Positions 25,638 to 34,309 of a stretch of DNA of 64,000 nt are shown piece by piece (the first letter of the stretch is position 1; the number at the start of each line of letters is the position of its first letter). The stretch covers positions 1 to 64,000 of the forward strand of contig CAYZQI010000004.1 of the NCBI GenBank assembly GCA_964480455.1, read 5' to 3'. The translations under genes and the position numbers were made by a program. The notes under the pieces were generated by a model, which saw nothing but the letters and a program-made list of their open reading frames with translations, was not told where the DNA came from and made no database searches. This stretch comes from JAABSX01 sp964480455 (GTDB lineage: Bacteria; Bacteroidota; Bacteroidia; Cytophagales; Microscillaceae).

Positions 25638-26426
25638 ATGAAAAAATTATTGAAACCTTTCTTAGTTATGTGCCTGCTCGCAAATATCTGCCAAGCACAA
25701 ACCATTACAATAAGTCCTATATTGGGATATGGTCATTTCAAATCAGACATACAAACTGTTGTGGGTAATAAATTCTTCATTTATAGTGGTGGATACATTG
25801 ATGAAAGTAATCATATTGGGCTTACTGGGCGGTTTTATTTTAAAAAGAACCGTTTTTATATACAACCCTCATTTACCTATGGAGACGAAGCAAGTGGACA
25901 TAGCTACAATATAGATAACCTAGACCCTCAGCAAAATATTTTTTATGATGATAATGGAGAAATAATACTTTGGAAACCTGAGTACCGATATTCAAGTCAC
26001 TTAATTCCAAACAGAGTTTATAAAACTTCTTTTGCTCTGGGAGGGATTATTTGGAAACCTAGCCGTTTCTTCACGTTGAGAGGCTTTGCTGGTTTTGCAC
26101 TAGATTACCGTACAAGTAAAAACAGAGTGCAGGATATTGAATTTGCAAGAAGAAGCATTAACCTTACACCCGAGGGCTTTTCCGTATTTCCTGTTGATGA
26201 ACTACGATTAGCAATTCTTGGTGCGGAGAACAGTTGGATACTCAATGGACACATTGGTTTAGGAATTGACATAGGTAAATTCTGGTTAGACGTGGCAATG
26301 CACAGAAGTTTGACAAGGCTGAGTGAAGACCTAGTTTATTATGACCAACTTTATGATTATAAACTCCATACGCAACAATTACTCTTCACACTAGGCTGGA
26401 ATATTACGCTTAAAAAAGGAAATTAA
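25638..26426 (+). CDS. Exported hypothetical protein, probable outer-membrane barrel
   Basis: 262 residues from the ATG at 25638, chosen because it begins a signal peptide (KKLLKPFLVMCLLANICQAQ). An upstream in-frame start at 25458 would overlap the previous gene. The mature part alternates hydrophobic and polar residues with many Tyr, Phe and Gly turns and ends in a strand with aromatic residues (LLFTLGWNITLK), as in small beta-barrel porin-like proteins. No family is recognised. Its position 64 bp after the lipoprotein gene suggests a linked role. Confidence 0.6.
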   Translation: MKKLLKPFLVMCLLANICQAQTITISPILGYGHFKSDIQTVVGNKFFIYSGGYIDESNHIGLTGRFYFKKNRFYIQPSFTYGDEASGHSYNIDNLDPQQNIFYDDNGEIILWKPEYRYSSHLIPNRVYKTSFALGGIIWKPSRFFTLRGFAGFALDYRTSKNRVQDIEFARRSINLTPEGFSVFPVDELRLAILGAENSWILNGHIGLGIDIGKFWLDVAMHRSLTRLSEDLVYYDQLYDYKLHTQQLLFTLGWNITLKKGN

Positions 26427-26649
26427 ATTAAATGAGCAATCATAACCCAATGAATTAAGCCTCAATCTTTTACTCAGTAAGGGAGAAATACTTACAAACT
26501 ATCCAAGAGATTAACCATCTGCTACTAGGTGTTTATTTCTCCTTTTCTGAAAATCCTCACAGCAATTCGTATCTTTTACTTTGGTGTTGGCGTTAAATTT
26601 GCAGTTTTTTAAAAAAACACTAACACCAAGATTTTCAAAATATACTTCC

Positions 26650-27855
26650 ATGCTTCGATTGTTCTTTAGAACCAATTTATTTATTTTTTTTCTGTCTTTA
26701 TTGTACTCCCTCCCTTCTCTTGCACAACAACAAATCCGCATAGACAGCTTGTTACAGCGGCTACCCATTGCTAAAGATTCACAAAAAGTAGAAGTATGGG
26801 CAGCACTTGCACACGAATACCGAGAGTTTGACCCTGACAAAGCCATCAGTTATAGCAAGAAAGCCTACCAACTGGCACATACCATCTCCTATGACAAAGG
26901 CAGAGGGGCAAGTCTTCATATTATTGGAAGTGCTTACCGTAACAAACTTGACTTTATGCGTGCTCGGAAGTTTTTATTCTTGGCATTGCCAGTAGAAGAA
27001 AAAATCAATAATTATAAAGGAGTGGCAGAGTGTCTTACTGAAATTGGAGAGATATATAAGTATAGAGGCGATTACAAACAAGCTCTAGACAAGTACAAGC
27101 GAGCGGTAGAAATTTATGAGCAAATTCAATACAAAGAGGGTACAGCCCATGTACTTAGCAGTATTGCAGATGTATATTATAAACTTGCCAAATACCAAAA
27201 TGCCTTGCGCTTTGCGGTGCAGGCCCTAAGCATTGCACAGGCCACAGGTACAAATAAAGGAATCCAAGAGGCAAGCCTGATTCTCTCGGAAGCCTATGCT
27301 ACTGTGGGTAATTACCAAGAGGCTTATCATTATTATTTGCTGCATACCACTGTAAAAGACAGCGTATTTGCAGTAGAAAAGACCAAAGAAATCCGAAATT
27401 TAGAAAAAACTTTTGAGAAAGAAAGAAAAGCAGAGGTAGCAAAAATGAAGCAGCAACACGCCGAAGAGCAGGCTTTCAAAGAAAAACAACGCCGCGACAA
27501 TGTGCAGTATTCTTTTATTTTTATTTTATTTATTCTTCTGTTTGGGGTCATCTTTGCCCTCGGCAAGTTTGATATTCCTCAATCTATGCTTGAGAGCCTT
27601 ATTTTTCTGACCTTACTGCTCGTATTTAGGTTTGTACTCATAATGCTGATGCCTTTTGCTGATGTCTATGCAGAGGGAAGCCCCTTGCTGGTATTGCTTG
27701 CCAATGTAATTCTTGCACTGCTTTTTATGCCGCTACACAAATTCTTAGAGAAAAAACTGAAAAAGAAAGTCATAGAGGAGCATCAAAACGAAGAAAAAAT
27801 CAAGGTCAAGTCTTTTTTTAAGGAGGGAATTATCTCAAAGAAGAAAATTTTATAG
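26650..27855 (+). CDS. TPR-repeat protein with C-terminal membrane helices
   Basis: 401 residues from the ATG at 26650; the longer frame would need a TTG. A signal or anchor (NLFIFFLSLLYSLPSLAQQ) is followed by about five tetratricopeptide repeats (~35-230), for example ECLTEIGEIYKYRGDYKQAL and HVLSSIADVYYKLAKYQNAL. A coiled coil (~235-285) leads to three membrane helices and a Lys/Glu-rich tail. This resembles the sensor half of Bacteroidetes TPR histidine kinases but has no kinase domain and two extra helices. Probably periplasmic TPRs serving protein-protein contacts. Confidence 0.7.
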   Translation: MLRLFFRTNLFIFFLSLLYSLPSLAQQQIRIDSLLQRLPIAKDSQKVEVWAALAHEYREFDPDKAISYSKKAYQLAHTISYDKGRGASLHIIGSAYRNKLDFMRARKFLFLALPVEEKINNYKGVAECLTEIGEIYKYRGDYKQALDKYKRAVEIYEQIQYKEGTAHVLSSIADVYYKLAKYQNALRFAVQALSIAQATGTNKGIQEASLILSEAYATVGNYQEAYHYYLLHTTVKDSVFAVEKTKEIRNLEKTFEKERKAEVAKMKQQHAEEQAFKEKQRRDNVQYSFIFILFILLFGVIFALGKFDIPQSMLESLIFLTLLLVFRFVLIMLMPFADVYAEGSPLLVLLANVILALLFMPLHKFLEKKLKKKVIEEHQNEEKIKVKSFFKEGIISKKKIL

Positions 27856-27947
27856 TTTCTCACTTATGTACTAGCTTTGATTATACAGTTGGTTTTATGC
27901 TTTGTACCTTTTAAGCAGCCTCAATAATTTCAAATACACACTAAAAA

Positions 27948-28370
27948 ATGAGTTACTGTATCAATATATTCTTAATTTTTTTATATCTTGTGCTGCTAAA
28001 TCTATGGGCATGCAGTTACAACAACCCCCAGAGAGAAATCATTAAAGTTTGGAAAGTAAATGAAATCAAAATTGGTATCCAAGATACCCAGAACCCTGAG
28101 GATAATCCTCTCTTAAAGAATGTAGAGTTTGTAGATGATATTTTGTATGATTTTAAGGCTGATGGCACCTACAAAATCTCAAAAAACAAACAAACCGACA
28201 GCGGAAAATGGCAATTGAGTGCAGACAATAAGGTCTTACTTTTGTTTTCAGACCTTAACCCAAGTGATAACATAGAGTTTAGTGTAGAGCAATTTACTGA
28301 TTTTAATCTTGTTTTGAGTACCCATGAAAAAGGCAGTCTGGAAAAAATTATACTTATCCCTCAATACTAA
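27948..28370 (+). CDS. Small lipocalin-like lipoprotein
   Basis: 140 residues with a lipoprotein signal ending in LNLWACS. The mature part matches the Bacteroidetes lipocalin-like pattern: IIKVWKVNEIKIG, then ILYDFKADGTYKIS, GKWQLSADNKVLLLF, and a final strand. Such proteins form small beta-barrels in the envelope; ligands are unknown. The 3' end overlaps the start of the radical SAM gene by 47 bp in another frame, which suggests translational coupling. Confidence 0.65.
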   Translation: MSYCINIFLIFLYLVLLNLWACSYNNPQREIIKVWKVNEIKIGIQDTQNPEDNPLLKNVEFVDDILYDFKADGTYKISKNKQTDSGKWQLSADNKVLLLFSDLNPSDNIEFSVEQFTDFNLVLSTHEKGSLEKIILIPQY

Positions 28371-29370
28371 GCTCAAAAGACAAGCGTGCTTGCCGAGCAG
28401 GCTTGCTCAATTCCAGCCCCCCCTGAAACACATCAGGCTAGAAGCCTCAAGCAAATGTCAGCTTAAATGTCCTCTCTGCATCACGGGCATACGCAGCACC
28501 CGTGCGCAAGGCAATGCCGTAGGCTGGGGCAATTTAAGGCTAAGTACCTTTCAAAAAATTATTCAAGAAAACCCTTCTATAAAGTACATTGAACTGTCTA
28601 ATTATGGAGAGATATTCTTGAACCCCGAACTGCCCGAAATCATTAAGTATGCCTATCAGAAAAGAATACGGCTCTCAGCCATCAATGGTGTCAATCTTAA
28701 CTACTTACCCGAAGGTATGGCGGAAACTCTGGTGAAATACCAGTTTTATAAATTAAAAGTTTCTATTGATGGTACTAGCCAAGATACTTACCAAATATAT
28801 CGTAAGGCAGGTAAATTAGATAATGTCTTAGAGAACATCAGGGCAATCAATACATTCAAAGAAAAATACAATAGCAAATATCCTAAGTTGAAATGGCAAT
28901 TTATCATTTTTGGACACAATGAGCATCAAATCTTAGAGGCTAAAACCTTGGCCGAAGAGCTAAACATGGGTTTCAAACCTAAGTTCAATTATGACCCCCA
29001 GCATTTTCCTGTCAAAAATCCTGAAAAAATAAAACAAGACATAGAGCAGGAGGTCAGCAGTGTGGCAGAATATGAAGAAAAAAACCAACAGCTTTACTCG
29101 CCCGCCTGCCTTCAGCTCTGGACCGCCCCCCAAATCAATTGGGACGGTAAGCTACTCGGCTGCTGTGTCAATCACTTTGGCGACTTTGGCAATGTGCTAG
29201 AAGAGGGGCTTGAAACCTGCCTAAACAGCGAAAAATACCAATATGCCAAAGCAATGGTGCTAGGCGAGCAGCCTGCCCGAGATGATATTCCTTGTAGCCA
29301 ATGCAAACGCTACCAGCGAGTGAAGCAATTACCCTTCAGAGAGGCACTAGAAAATGCACTAAAAAATTGA
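28324..29370 (+). CDS. Radical SAM/SPASM-type protein
   Basis: 348 residues. The radical SAM cluster motif is C45-x3-C49-x2-C52 (CQLKCPLC). The barrel continues with IELSNYGEIFLNPEL and the SIDGTSQDTYQIYRKAGKLD segment typical of SPASM proteins. The C-terminal part carries the SPASM cysteines (ACLQLW, GCCVNHFGDFGNV, CSQCKRY), which bind auxiliary clusters. Members modify peptides, cofactors or saccharides; no precursor peptide gene is evident nearby. The start overlaps the lipoprotein gene; a later start would remove only the basic N-terminus. Confidence 0.82.
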   Translation: MKKAVWKKLYLSLNTKLKRQACLPSRLAQFQPPLKHIRLEASSKCQLKCPLCITGIRSTRAQGNAVGWGNLRLSTFQKIIQENPSIKYIELSNYGEIFLNPELPEIIKYAYQKRIRLSAINGVNLNYLPEGMAETLVKYQFYKLKVSIDGTSQDTYQIYRKAGKLDNVLENIRAINTFKEKYNSKYPKLKWQFIIFGHNEHQILEAKTLAEELNMGFKPKFNYDPQHFPVKNPEKIKQDIEQEVSSVAEYEEKNQQLYSPACLQLWTAPQINWDGKLLGCCVNHFGDFGNVLEEGLETCLNSEKYQYAKAMVLGEQPARDDIPCSQCKRYQRVKQLPFREALENALKN

Positions 29371-29461
29371 GAAGGGATTTGGAAAGGTGGCGATTTTAGC
29401 ATAGTATTGGCAAAATCTTAAAGAAAAGCCTAAAAATAGCGAATAATTTTATCAGAAAACC

Positions 29462-30298
29462 ATGAACCAAAATATCACTACGTGGAAAGAAGTATTGTTT
29501 TCTTCGCTCACCTCGTTCAGCAATGCCATCACGCAAGCCCTACCTTCGGTGATTGGGGCATTAATACTGCTCTTGCTAGGCTGGATAGTAGCAAAATCTG
29601 TTGGTTTTGTGGTACTAAAACTGCTTACCAAAGTGAAGTTTGACCAACTCACCGAAAAACCGCCACTTTCTGAATACTTCGGGCAAGCAAGCCTTGAAAC
29701 CAAGCCAAGCAAAATTATTCAAAAAGTAATTTATTGGAGTATCTATTTGCTTTTTGTGGTTACAGCAGCCGAGACCTTGGGGCTTAAAATGGTATCAGCC
29801 GAGATTTCTAAACTTATCGCATACCTGCCACGCTTGTTTTCGGCTCTGCTCATTTTTGGGATTGGAGTCTATATCATTACTTTTGTAAGAGATTTTATTC
29901 GTGCTGCCACGGCTTCGTTAGGTATGAGTACGGGCAAGTTTATTAGTGGATTTGTCTTTTATCTCTTGCTTGTTATTTTAATGCTCACCACACTGAAACA
30001 GGCAGGCATAGATACCGACATCATCACTACCAACCTCACTTTGATTATGGGGGCATTGTTTTTATCTTTTGCCATAAGCTACGGATTTGCCTCAAGAGAT
30101 ATTTTAGCCAATATTTTGGCGGCTTTTTTCAGCAAACAACTCTACCAAGTAGGGCAGTTGATTGAAATAGAAGAAGTAAGGGGTAAAATCATAGAAATCA
30201 CCAATGTAGCCATTAAAATAGAAACCGAAGACGGAGTAGTGGTAATTCCTACACAAGTATTGATGAATAAAAAAGTAAAGCTACTCAAATCGCTATGA
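29462..30298 (+). CDS. MscS-type mechanosensitive channel, small form
   Basis: 278 residues with about five membrane helices (first at ~20-45, ALPSVIGALILLLLGWIVAK). After the last helix comes the MscS-like segment SFAISYGFASRDILANILAA with the short beta domain VGQLIEIEEVRGKIIEITNVA and IETEDGVVVIPTQVLMNKKV, the conserved pore-lining-to-beta transition. The C-terminal domain ends early compared with E. coli MscS. Expected to release solutes on hypo-osmotic shock. Solitary gene. Confidence 0.82.
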   Translation: MNQNITTWKEVLFSSLTSFSNAITQALPSVIGALILLLLGWIVAKSVGFVVLKLLTKVKFDQLTEKPPLSEYFGQASLETKPSKIIQKVIYWSIYLLFVVTAAETLGLKMVSAEISKLIAYLPRLFSALLIFGIGVYIITFVRDFIRAATASLGMSTGKFISGFVFYLLLVILMLTTLKQAGIDTDIITTNLTLIMGALFLSFAISYGFASRDILANILAAFFSKQLYQVGQLIEIEEVRGKIIEITNVAIKIETEDGVVVIPTQVLMNKKVKLLKSL

Positions 30299-30659
30299 GC
30301 CTACTCGGAACTGTGTTTAAATTATCTTACTCCCAAAGCACATATACTAAGATTCATTTGATTTGAGGATTTACAGGATTTGATTTCCTTGATTTTCAAG
30401 GATTTTTAATAGCCTCATTTCCCAACCCAAATTGGTTTGGGTATAAATAAGAGGGTGCAAGTCAAATTTCCCTTTTTAGCCACTTCACCCCTTCCCTCTC
30501 CCCAAGAAATAAAAATTGTCAGAGAACCATCTTTTTTGGAGTCTAAAAATAAAATAAGTACCACTGAAGGGAGAAACTGTGGCTGAAGCAACAAAACACT
30601 AAAAACTGTACAGGTTTCTGCCTAAAATACTTTTTACACAACACCCAAGCAGGCAAGGG
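30299..30659. other. Intergenic region without a gene
   Basis: 361 bp between two convergent genes. It has a short hairpin (CCCAAATTGGTTTGGG, ~30425-30440) and a stretch of GGATTT-type near-repeats (GAGGATTTACAGGATTTGAT). No ORF or RNA gene is seen. Confidence 0.45.
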
Positions 30660-31445
30660 TTATTGTCTTTTGTAAGGTTTCCATTGCCCTTCGGGCTGTG
30701 AGAGGCGTTCGGCAATATGATTCAGCACTAGCGGGTTATGCCCCAAGCCACAATGACTGCCCCACACTTCTATATTTTCTATCAATGGACTTTCTTGCTT
30801 TTCTATGCAAGTTTTCCAAGACACAATGCCATCAGTACGACTGTAGATGCATGTCATAGGCACTGGGGGAGGTGTCAGAATGCGCTCTACAAGGCTTTTA
30901 TCCACAGTTCTTTTTTTCTTTTTTCCTGTAAGCAGCTGATAAGGCAAGTCTGCATTGCTTTCTTCGCCTATACCGCCAAAAGGCGAACCAAGGGTGATGA
31001 TTTGCCTTACATTGTCAGGCTGTTCTTTGGCTATTTCGCGGGCATAAATTCCTCCTAAGCTCCAACCAATGATACTCACCTTTCGCCCATACTCTTTACT
31101 GAGCCAAGCTACACGCTGATTCATCATTACTTCTAATTCTTCAAAATTGGCAAGGTTGCGCCCCAAACTCCAAGGGTAAGCATGGTAGCCTAGTTCGTTC
31201 AGAAAAGAGCGGATAATCTGTGTAGAAACATCACTTGCCGTAAAGCCAGGCAATACAAGTACGGGGTGTCCGTCTCCCTTAGGGTAAGATTCTAGATTTT
31301 TGAGCAGGGGCATGGTCAAATAATAAGCTCCCATCTCTAGCAATGCCCTTGTTTCTAGCAATAATAATAGTGTAGAAGGGCGTTCTATTTTTTCTTTGGT
31401 CATTTGCATAATGTATTTTCTTTTTGATGAGTCAGCTAAGTCCAT
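30660..31445 (-). CDS. Alpha/beta hydrolase, lipase-like
   Basis: 261 residues, no signal peptide. The hydrolase fold shows HPVLVLPGF (oxyanion region), the nucleophile elbow GWSLGG, an Asp in YSRTDGIVSW, and His in WGSHCGLGHNP. The PGF opening and the GSPFGG segment recall triacylglycerol lipases and PGAP1-like hydrolases. Substrate unknown. The ATG at 31445 gives a basic N-terminal extension; an ATG at residue 13 or 15 is possible. Convergent with the MscS gene. Confidence 0.75.
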   Translation of the reverse strand: MDLADSSKRKYIMQMTKEKIERPSTLLLLLETRALLEMGAYYLTMPLLKNLESYPKGDGHPVLVLPGFTASDVSTQIIRSFLNELGYHAYPWSLGRNLANFEELEVMMNQRVAWLSKEYGRKVSIIGWSLGGIYAREIAKEQPDNVRQIITLGSPFGGIGEESNADLPYQLLTGKKKKRTVDKSLVERILTPPPVPMTCIYSRTDGIVSWKTCIEKQESPLIENIEVWGSHCGLGHNPLVLNHIAERLSQPEGQWKPYKRQ

Positions 31446-31794
31446 TGGATAATTTAACCAACTATATGTACTTTGAAAGCACTTATTATCAATAATTTGA
31501 GTGAAATATTGGTGATGAACACAGCACCCAAAAATTATCTATTTCACCACAGTTTATTAGACTCTCTCAGATAACGCACTTTATTAAAAATTATTAGAAT
31601 ATTTATACTGTGCCTAATTAATATTCAATTATAAAAATGCTGCCTTGTTGTTTCAGCAAGTTAATAACAAAATAAATCAAAAAAAAGTGATATTTCATCT
31701 GATTTTTCTTATTTTATATGCCTTGATCTTGCCAATTCATGAAAAAAGAGTGAGCTACTCACTCTTTTTTATCATATAAAACTAAAAGAAGTTT
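31446..31794. other. Intergenic region with a strong terminator
   Basis: 349 bp between two minus-strand genes, holding the terminator at 31742-31770 and AT-rich DNA that must contain the hydrolase promoter. No ORF is seen. Confidence 0.5.
31742..31770 (-). terminator. Rho-independent terminator downstream of purM
   Basis: A perfect 13-bp stem (AAAAAAGAGTGAG / CTCACTCTTTTTT) with a 3-nt loop. On the minus strand it follows the purM stop by about 25 bp and ends in a T run; the symmetry would let it work in both directions. Confidence 0.85.
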
Positions 31795-32973
31795 TTAATA
31801 CTCAAAAACTCCATATTCTGATTGGATAGTGAGTTTGTTTTGGGCGGCATTTTCTACCCTGCCAATTATTTTTGCGCCTATATTAAATGATTGTGCGAGG
31901 TTGATGATTTCAGTAGCGGTGCTTTGGTCAGTATAAATCTCCAGCCTGTGTCCCATATTAAAGACCTTATACATTTCTTTCCATTCGGTTTGGCTTTGGG
32001 CTTGAATGACTTGGAAAAGAGGTGGTGTATCAAAAAGGTTATCTTTAATGATATGTACATTTTCTACAAAGTTCATCACCTTGGTTTGTGCGCCTCCCGT
32101 ACAGTGTATCAAACCGTGAATACCTGAGCGATAAGTATCAAGCACTGCCTTCATGAGTGGTGCATAGGTGCGTGTAGGCGACAGGACCAATTTGCCAGCC
32201 GTGATGGGGCAGGGCAAAGCAGGATATTCTTGAGGCGTGATTTCATCTGTCAGGGCATATTTGCCCACATAGACCAGTGCCTCGGGAATGGCAGGGTCAT
32301 AACTTTCAGGATATTTTTCTGCCAACATTCTCGAGAACACATCATGGCGTGCAGAAGTCAAACCATTGCTGCCCATGCCCCCATTGTATTCAGTTTCATA
32401 AGTTGCTTGTCCAGAAGATGCTAAACCTATAATCACATCACCTCCAGCTATTTTTTCATTGGTGATGATGTCCTGGCGGTGTGCACGTGCCGTTACAGAG
32501 CTATCTACAATGATAGTGCGCACCAAATCACCTACATCGGCTGTTTCGCCTCCTGTATGGTGAATATGTATGCCAAAAGTAGCCAAATTTTCTATCAGTT
32601 CTTGTGTACCCTCTATGATTGCCTGAATTACCTCTCCAGGCACAAGGTTTTTGTTTCGCCCAATGGTAGAAGAAAGGAGCAGATTATCATATACCCCTAC
32701 ACAAAGTAAGTCGTCTAAATTCATCACGAGTGCATCTTGGGCTATGCCTTTCCAGACAGAAAGGTCGCCTGTTTCTTTCCAGTAGAGGTATGCCAATGAA
32801 GATTTTGTGCCTGCACCATCGGCGTGCATAAGATTACAGTAGTTTTCATCACCTCCCAATACGTCGGGAATGATTTTACAAAAAGCACGTGGAAAGATGC
32901 CTTTATCAAGATTTTTAATGGCTTTGTGTACTTCACTCTTGGAAGCCGAAACACCTCTTTGGTTGTAGCGCAT
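31795..32973 (-). CDS. purM: Phosphoribosylformylglycinamidine cyclo-ligase (AIR synthase)
   Basis: 392 residues, the longer form seen in Bacteroidetes. It makes AIR from FGAM with ATP in de novo purine synthesis. PurM-family signatures: RYNQRGVSASKSEVHKAI at the start, MHADGAGTKSSLAYLYW, the nucleotide-binding DALVMNLDDLLCVG, HHTGGETADVGD, GGDVIIGLASSGQ, and IHCTGGAQTKV. A palindromic-repeat half-copy lies just upstream of the start. Not in a purine operon here. Confidence 0.92.
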   Translation of the reverse strand: MRYNQRGVSASKSEVHKAIKNLDKGIFPRAFCKIIPDVLGGDENYCNLMHADGAGTKSSLAYLYWKETGDLSVWKGIAQDALVMNLDDLLCVGVYDNLLLSSTIGRNKNLVPGEVIQAIIEGTQELIENLATFGIHIHHTGGETADVGDLVRTIIVDSSVTARAHRQDIITNEKIAGGDVIIGLASSGQATYETEYNGGMGSNGLTSARHDVFSRMLAEKYPESYDPAIPEALVYVGKYALTDEITPQEYPALPCPITAGKLVLSPTRTYAPLMKAVLDTYRSGIHGLIHCTGGAQTKVMNFVENVHIIKDNLFDTPPLFQVIQAQSQTEWKEMYKVFNMGHRLEIYTDQSTATEIINLAQSFNIGAKIIGRVENAAQNKLTIQSEYGVFEY

Positions 32974-33341
32974 GGATTTTAAAGTTAAAGCCCCCCAGCC
33001 CCTGAAGGGGGAGTTTTTATGCTAATTAGTGAAAATCCCACAATTATCTTCCTTAGGGAGCTTCAATTTATTTTCTCCTTTAGATATGAGGAGCTTTCCA
33101 CATTTCTAGAATGTAAAAAGTTTTGTCCCTTTGGAGGTTAAGAGGCTTTTCTATTTATTTTCTCCGCAAAATAGCCATAAATTACTTATTTTTGCAAGGT
33201 TGATTATCAGTAATGCGCACAAATCAATAAAAAAGGCAAAAATATGTAAATAGTTTTTGATTAAAAAAATGCTTTGCTTAAATTTGCACTCCGAAATTCG
33301 GAAGTGTATATGTATAGGTTTAAAAATGAAAAGATAAATTA
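32974..33341. other. Intergenic region between purM and the str operon
   Basis: 368 bp of divergent upstream DNA. It holds a GC-rich palindromic-repeat half-copy (32983-33008) next to purM and the str promoter (33257-33286). No ORF is seen. Confidence 0.6.
33257..33286 (+). promoter_or_regulatory. Bacteroidetes sigma-A-type promoter of the str operon
   Basis: TTG at 33257-33259, exactly 19 bp, then TAAATTTG at 33279-33286. This fits the Bacteroidetes -33/-7 consensus (TTG, 19-21 bp, TAnnTTTG). Transcription would start near 33292, leaving a leader of about 50 nt before rpsL with no Shine-Dalgarno sequence. Confidence 0.85.
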
Positions 33342-33725
33342 ATGCCAACCATACAGCAATTAATTAGAAAAGGAAGAAAAAAACTGGTGTCCAAATCAAA
33401 ATCACCTGCTTTAGACAGTTGTCCACAGAGAAGAGGCGTTTGTACGAGGGTATATACTACTACCCCCAAAAAGCCTAACTCAGCCATGCGTAAAGTAGCA
33501 CGTGTACGCCTTACCAATCAAAAAGAGGTGAACGCCTACATTCCAGGCGAGGGGCATAACCTGCAAGAACACTCAATTGTGTTGATTCGTGGAGGAAGAG
33601 TAAAAGACTTACCAGGCGTACGCTACCACATCATTCGTGGGGCGCTAGATACTGCTGGTGTAAAAGGGCGTTTACAAGCACGCTCTAAGTATGGTGCAAA
33701 GAGACCTAAAGATGCTAAAAAGTAA
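33342..33725 (+). CDS. rpsL: 30S ribosomal protein S12
   Basis: 127 residues. Decoding-centre protein of the small subunit. It starts MPTIQQLIRKGRKKL and has the CTRVYTTTPKKPNSAMRKVA loop and the GHNLQEHSIVLIRGGRVKDL region; the Lys at the streptomycin-resistance positions (TTPKKP, PGVRYH region) is wild type. First gene of the str operon behind the 33257 promoter; rpsG follows after 22 bp. Confidence 0.98.
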   Translation: MPTIQQLIRKGRKKLVSKSKSPALDSCPQRRGVCTRVYTTTPKKPNSAMRKVARVRLTNQKEVNAYIPGEGHNLQEHSIVLIRGGRVKDLPGVRYHIIRGALDTAGVKGRLQARSKYGAKRPKDAKK

Positions 33726-33747
33726 AAGATAAAAATTAATATAAGTA

Positions 33748-34215
33748 ATGAGAAAACGTAAACCGCCAAAACGTTACCTTTTGCCAGATCCCAAGTTCAA
33801 TGATGTATTGGTAACTAAGTTTGTCAATAATTTGATGATGGAAGGAAAGAAAAACCTTGCTTACAAGATATTCTATGATGCCCTTGATATCGTGCAAGAC
33901 AAAACCAAAGAAGATGGATTGGAGACTTGGAAAAAAGCACTTAATAATGTAATGCCCGGAGTAGAAGTAAGAAGCCGCCGCGTGGGGGGTGCTACCTTTC
34001 AAGTACCCTCAGAAGTAAGACCTGACCGCAAGGTATCATTAGGTATCAAATGGCTCATTAAGTATGCACGTGGACGCAATGAAAAAACAATGCAAGAACG
34101 GCTTGCAGGAGAAATCATTGCCGCCGCAAAAGGTGAAGGTGCTGCAGTGAAGAAAAGAGAGGACACACACCGTATGGCTGATGCAAACAAGGCGTTTTCA
34201 CACTTCCGCTTTTAA
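33748..34215 (+). CDS. rpsG: 30S ribosomal protein S7
   Basis: 155 residues. Assembly initiator of the 30S head, binding 16S rRNA and lying near the E site. Starts MRKRKPPKRYLLPDPKFNDV, with family signatures MMEGKKNLAYKIFYDALDIV and PSEVRPDRKVSLGIKWL. The C-terminus ends in KAFSHFRF, as normal. Second gene of the str operon; a hairpin in the following spacer (34241-34264) may tune expression of fusA. Confidence 0.98.
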   Translation: MRKRKPPKRYLLPDPKFNDVLVTKFVNNLMMEGKKNLAYKIFYDALDIVQDKTKEDGLETWKKALNNVMPGVEVRSRRVGGATFQVPSEVRPDRKVSLGIKWLIKYARGRNEKTMQERLAGEIIAAAKGEGAAVKKREDTHRMADANKAFSHFRF

Positions 34216-34240
34216 TATTAATATACATCATTCAATACTT

Positions 34241-34264
34241 CCAAAACACTTCGGCGTGTTTTGG
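34241..34264 (+). promoter_or_regulatory. Hairpin in the rpsG-fusA spacer
   Basis: A perfect 9-bp stem (CCAAAACAC / GTGTTTTGG) around TTCGGC, giving a UUCG-type stable loop, followed by ATTATTATTT. It lacks a T run typical of full termination, so it may attenuate, protect the mRNA end, or serve in ribosomal protein feedback. Confidence 0.6.
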
Positions 34265-34309
34265 ATTATTATTTAATAAATTTCAAAACCCCTTTTAATC
34301 TTTAAAGCA

